5,351 nt of DNA from Candidatus Babeliales bacterium (lineage in GTDB: Bacteria; Babelota; Babeliae; Babelales; JACPOV01), in NCBI GenBank assembly GCA_020050475.1, contig JAGVKP010000093.1:1-5351 (forward strand). Reading direction: 5' to 3'. The notes beneath the pieces were generated by a model that saw only the letters and a list, made by a program, of their open reading frames with translations, did no database searches and was not told the origin of the DNA. The position numbers were made by a program, and so were the translations under genes. Position 1 is the first letter of the stretch. Each line of letters starts with the position of its first letter. This document shows positions 4,954 through 5,351 of this stretch, in pieces.

Positions 4954-5351
4954 ATGAGATGGTTTCTTATTTTTATATTCGTGGCCTCTATATCTACTTT
5001 ATGCCAAGAAAAATATGTCATTGGTTGCGAAAATGCGGGACTCTTTTCAAACTTCTATCACGCACTCAATCATCTTGCTTGGTGCCAAGATCATCCGGAA
5101 ATATGTCCAGTGGTGTATTGGGATGAGCGATCAGCGTATTGGATGCCCAATGGCTATCATGGAGCTTTTAATGTATGGGAATACTATTTTGAACCAGTGA
5201 GCGATCAGCCGTATCAATCGGATGAAATAATTCATCGCCATGCACTTAATCCTGAATATTTTTCACTTCTTGATCACAGCGTGACGCATCGCTATGCGAT
5301 CAATGAAATAATCGAAAGATACGTCAAAATCAAGCCTGATCTGCAAAAAAA
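4954..5351 (+). CDS. Exported protein, possibly fucosyltransferase-like glycosyltransferase (5' part, cut by window edge)
   Basis: The ATG at 4954 follows GAGGAG (4943-4948) by 5 nt and opens a frame that stays open for 132 codons to the right edge. Residues 1-17 form a signal peptide or anchor (MRWFLIFIFVASISTLC). STLC is not a proper lipobox, and cleavage before Gln18 is plausible. Then come IGCENAGLFSNFYHALNHLAWC (23-44), CPVVYWDERSAYW (51-63), and FNVWEYYFEPVS (72-83), followed by INEIIERYVKIKP near 116-128. From memory, the order of a Gly-Leu-Phe-Ser-Asn-Phe element, a PVV-W-D strand and an N-WEYYFEP element recalls a widespread group of NodZ/O-fucosyltransferase-like proteins often found in surface-polysaccharide loci. 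This assignment is recall without alignment, and the part that would carry the donor-sugar site lies outside the window. The start and reading frame are secure; the function is tentative. Confidence 0.85.
   Translation, partial: MRWFLIFIFVASISTLCQEKYVIGCENAGLFSNFYHALNHLAWCQDHPEICPVVYWDERSAYWMPNGYHGAFNVWEYYFEPVSDQPYQSDEIIHRHALNPEYFSLLDHSVTHRYAINEIIERYVKIKPDLQK

Noticed and set aside
5015..5200. 61-codon plus-strand open frame
   Set aside because: It lies in another frame inside the well-supported exported protein that starts at 4954 and has no ribosome site of its own.
1..5351. CRISPR array, tRNA, rRNA, insertion sequence or transposase
   Set aside because: No spaced direct repeats, cloverleaf, rRNA-like sequence, terminal inverted repeats or transposase motifs were seen on either strand.

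Overview
The window looks like bacterial chromosome from a diderm (Gram-negative-type) organism with dense coding, standard genetic code, sigma70-like promoters and moderate-to-low GC. It pairs a replication/repair core (dnaN-recF) with four consecutive short-to-medium genes whose products all begin with a probable signal peptide. One of these is a eukaryote-like DOT1-family methyltransferase and one is an M48-type metalloprotease. This mix resembles host-associated or intracellular lineages. From memory of their protein families, Candidatus Dependentiae (TM6/Babeliae) is my best guess, but this is inference and the window holds no 16S rRNA or other decisive marker.

Layout. Positions 1-87 lie downstream of recF and hold a plausible leftward promoter with a small inverted repeat, presumably serving a gene beyond the left edge. 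Positions 88-2362 carry dnaN (sliding clamp) followed by recF on the minus strand, 7 nt apart, read from a near-consensus promoter (TTGACC-17-TATAAT) just upstream of dnaN. dnaA is not directly upstream of dnaN, as it is in many bacteria. Instead a 102-bp divergent intergenic region separates dnaN from a plus-strand block.

The plus-strand block (2465-5351) contains: a DOT1-like SAM methyltransferase with an N-terminal export-like segment; an exported M48-like zinc metalloprotease (HEFSH, EYQAD and THPSFKKRI motifs); a 138-residue exported protein of unknown family, with a strong extended -10 promoter and an 18-bp perfect palindrome at its transcript start; a strong intrinsic terminator; and the 5' part of an exported protein that resembles fucosyltransferase-like glycosyltransferases. 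This last gene is cut by the right edge.

How they fit together. DnaN and RecF serve DNA replication and gap repair in the cytoplasm. The four plus-strand products are predicted to leave the cytoplasm. A SAM-dependent DOT1-like enzyme has no obvious SAM supply in the periplasm, so delivery to a host cell is the most interesting reading, though it is unproven. The genes need not form one pathway: at least the third and fourth have their own promoters and are separated by a terminator.
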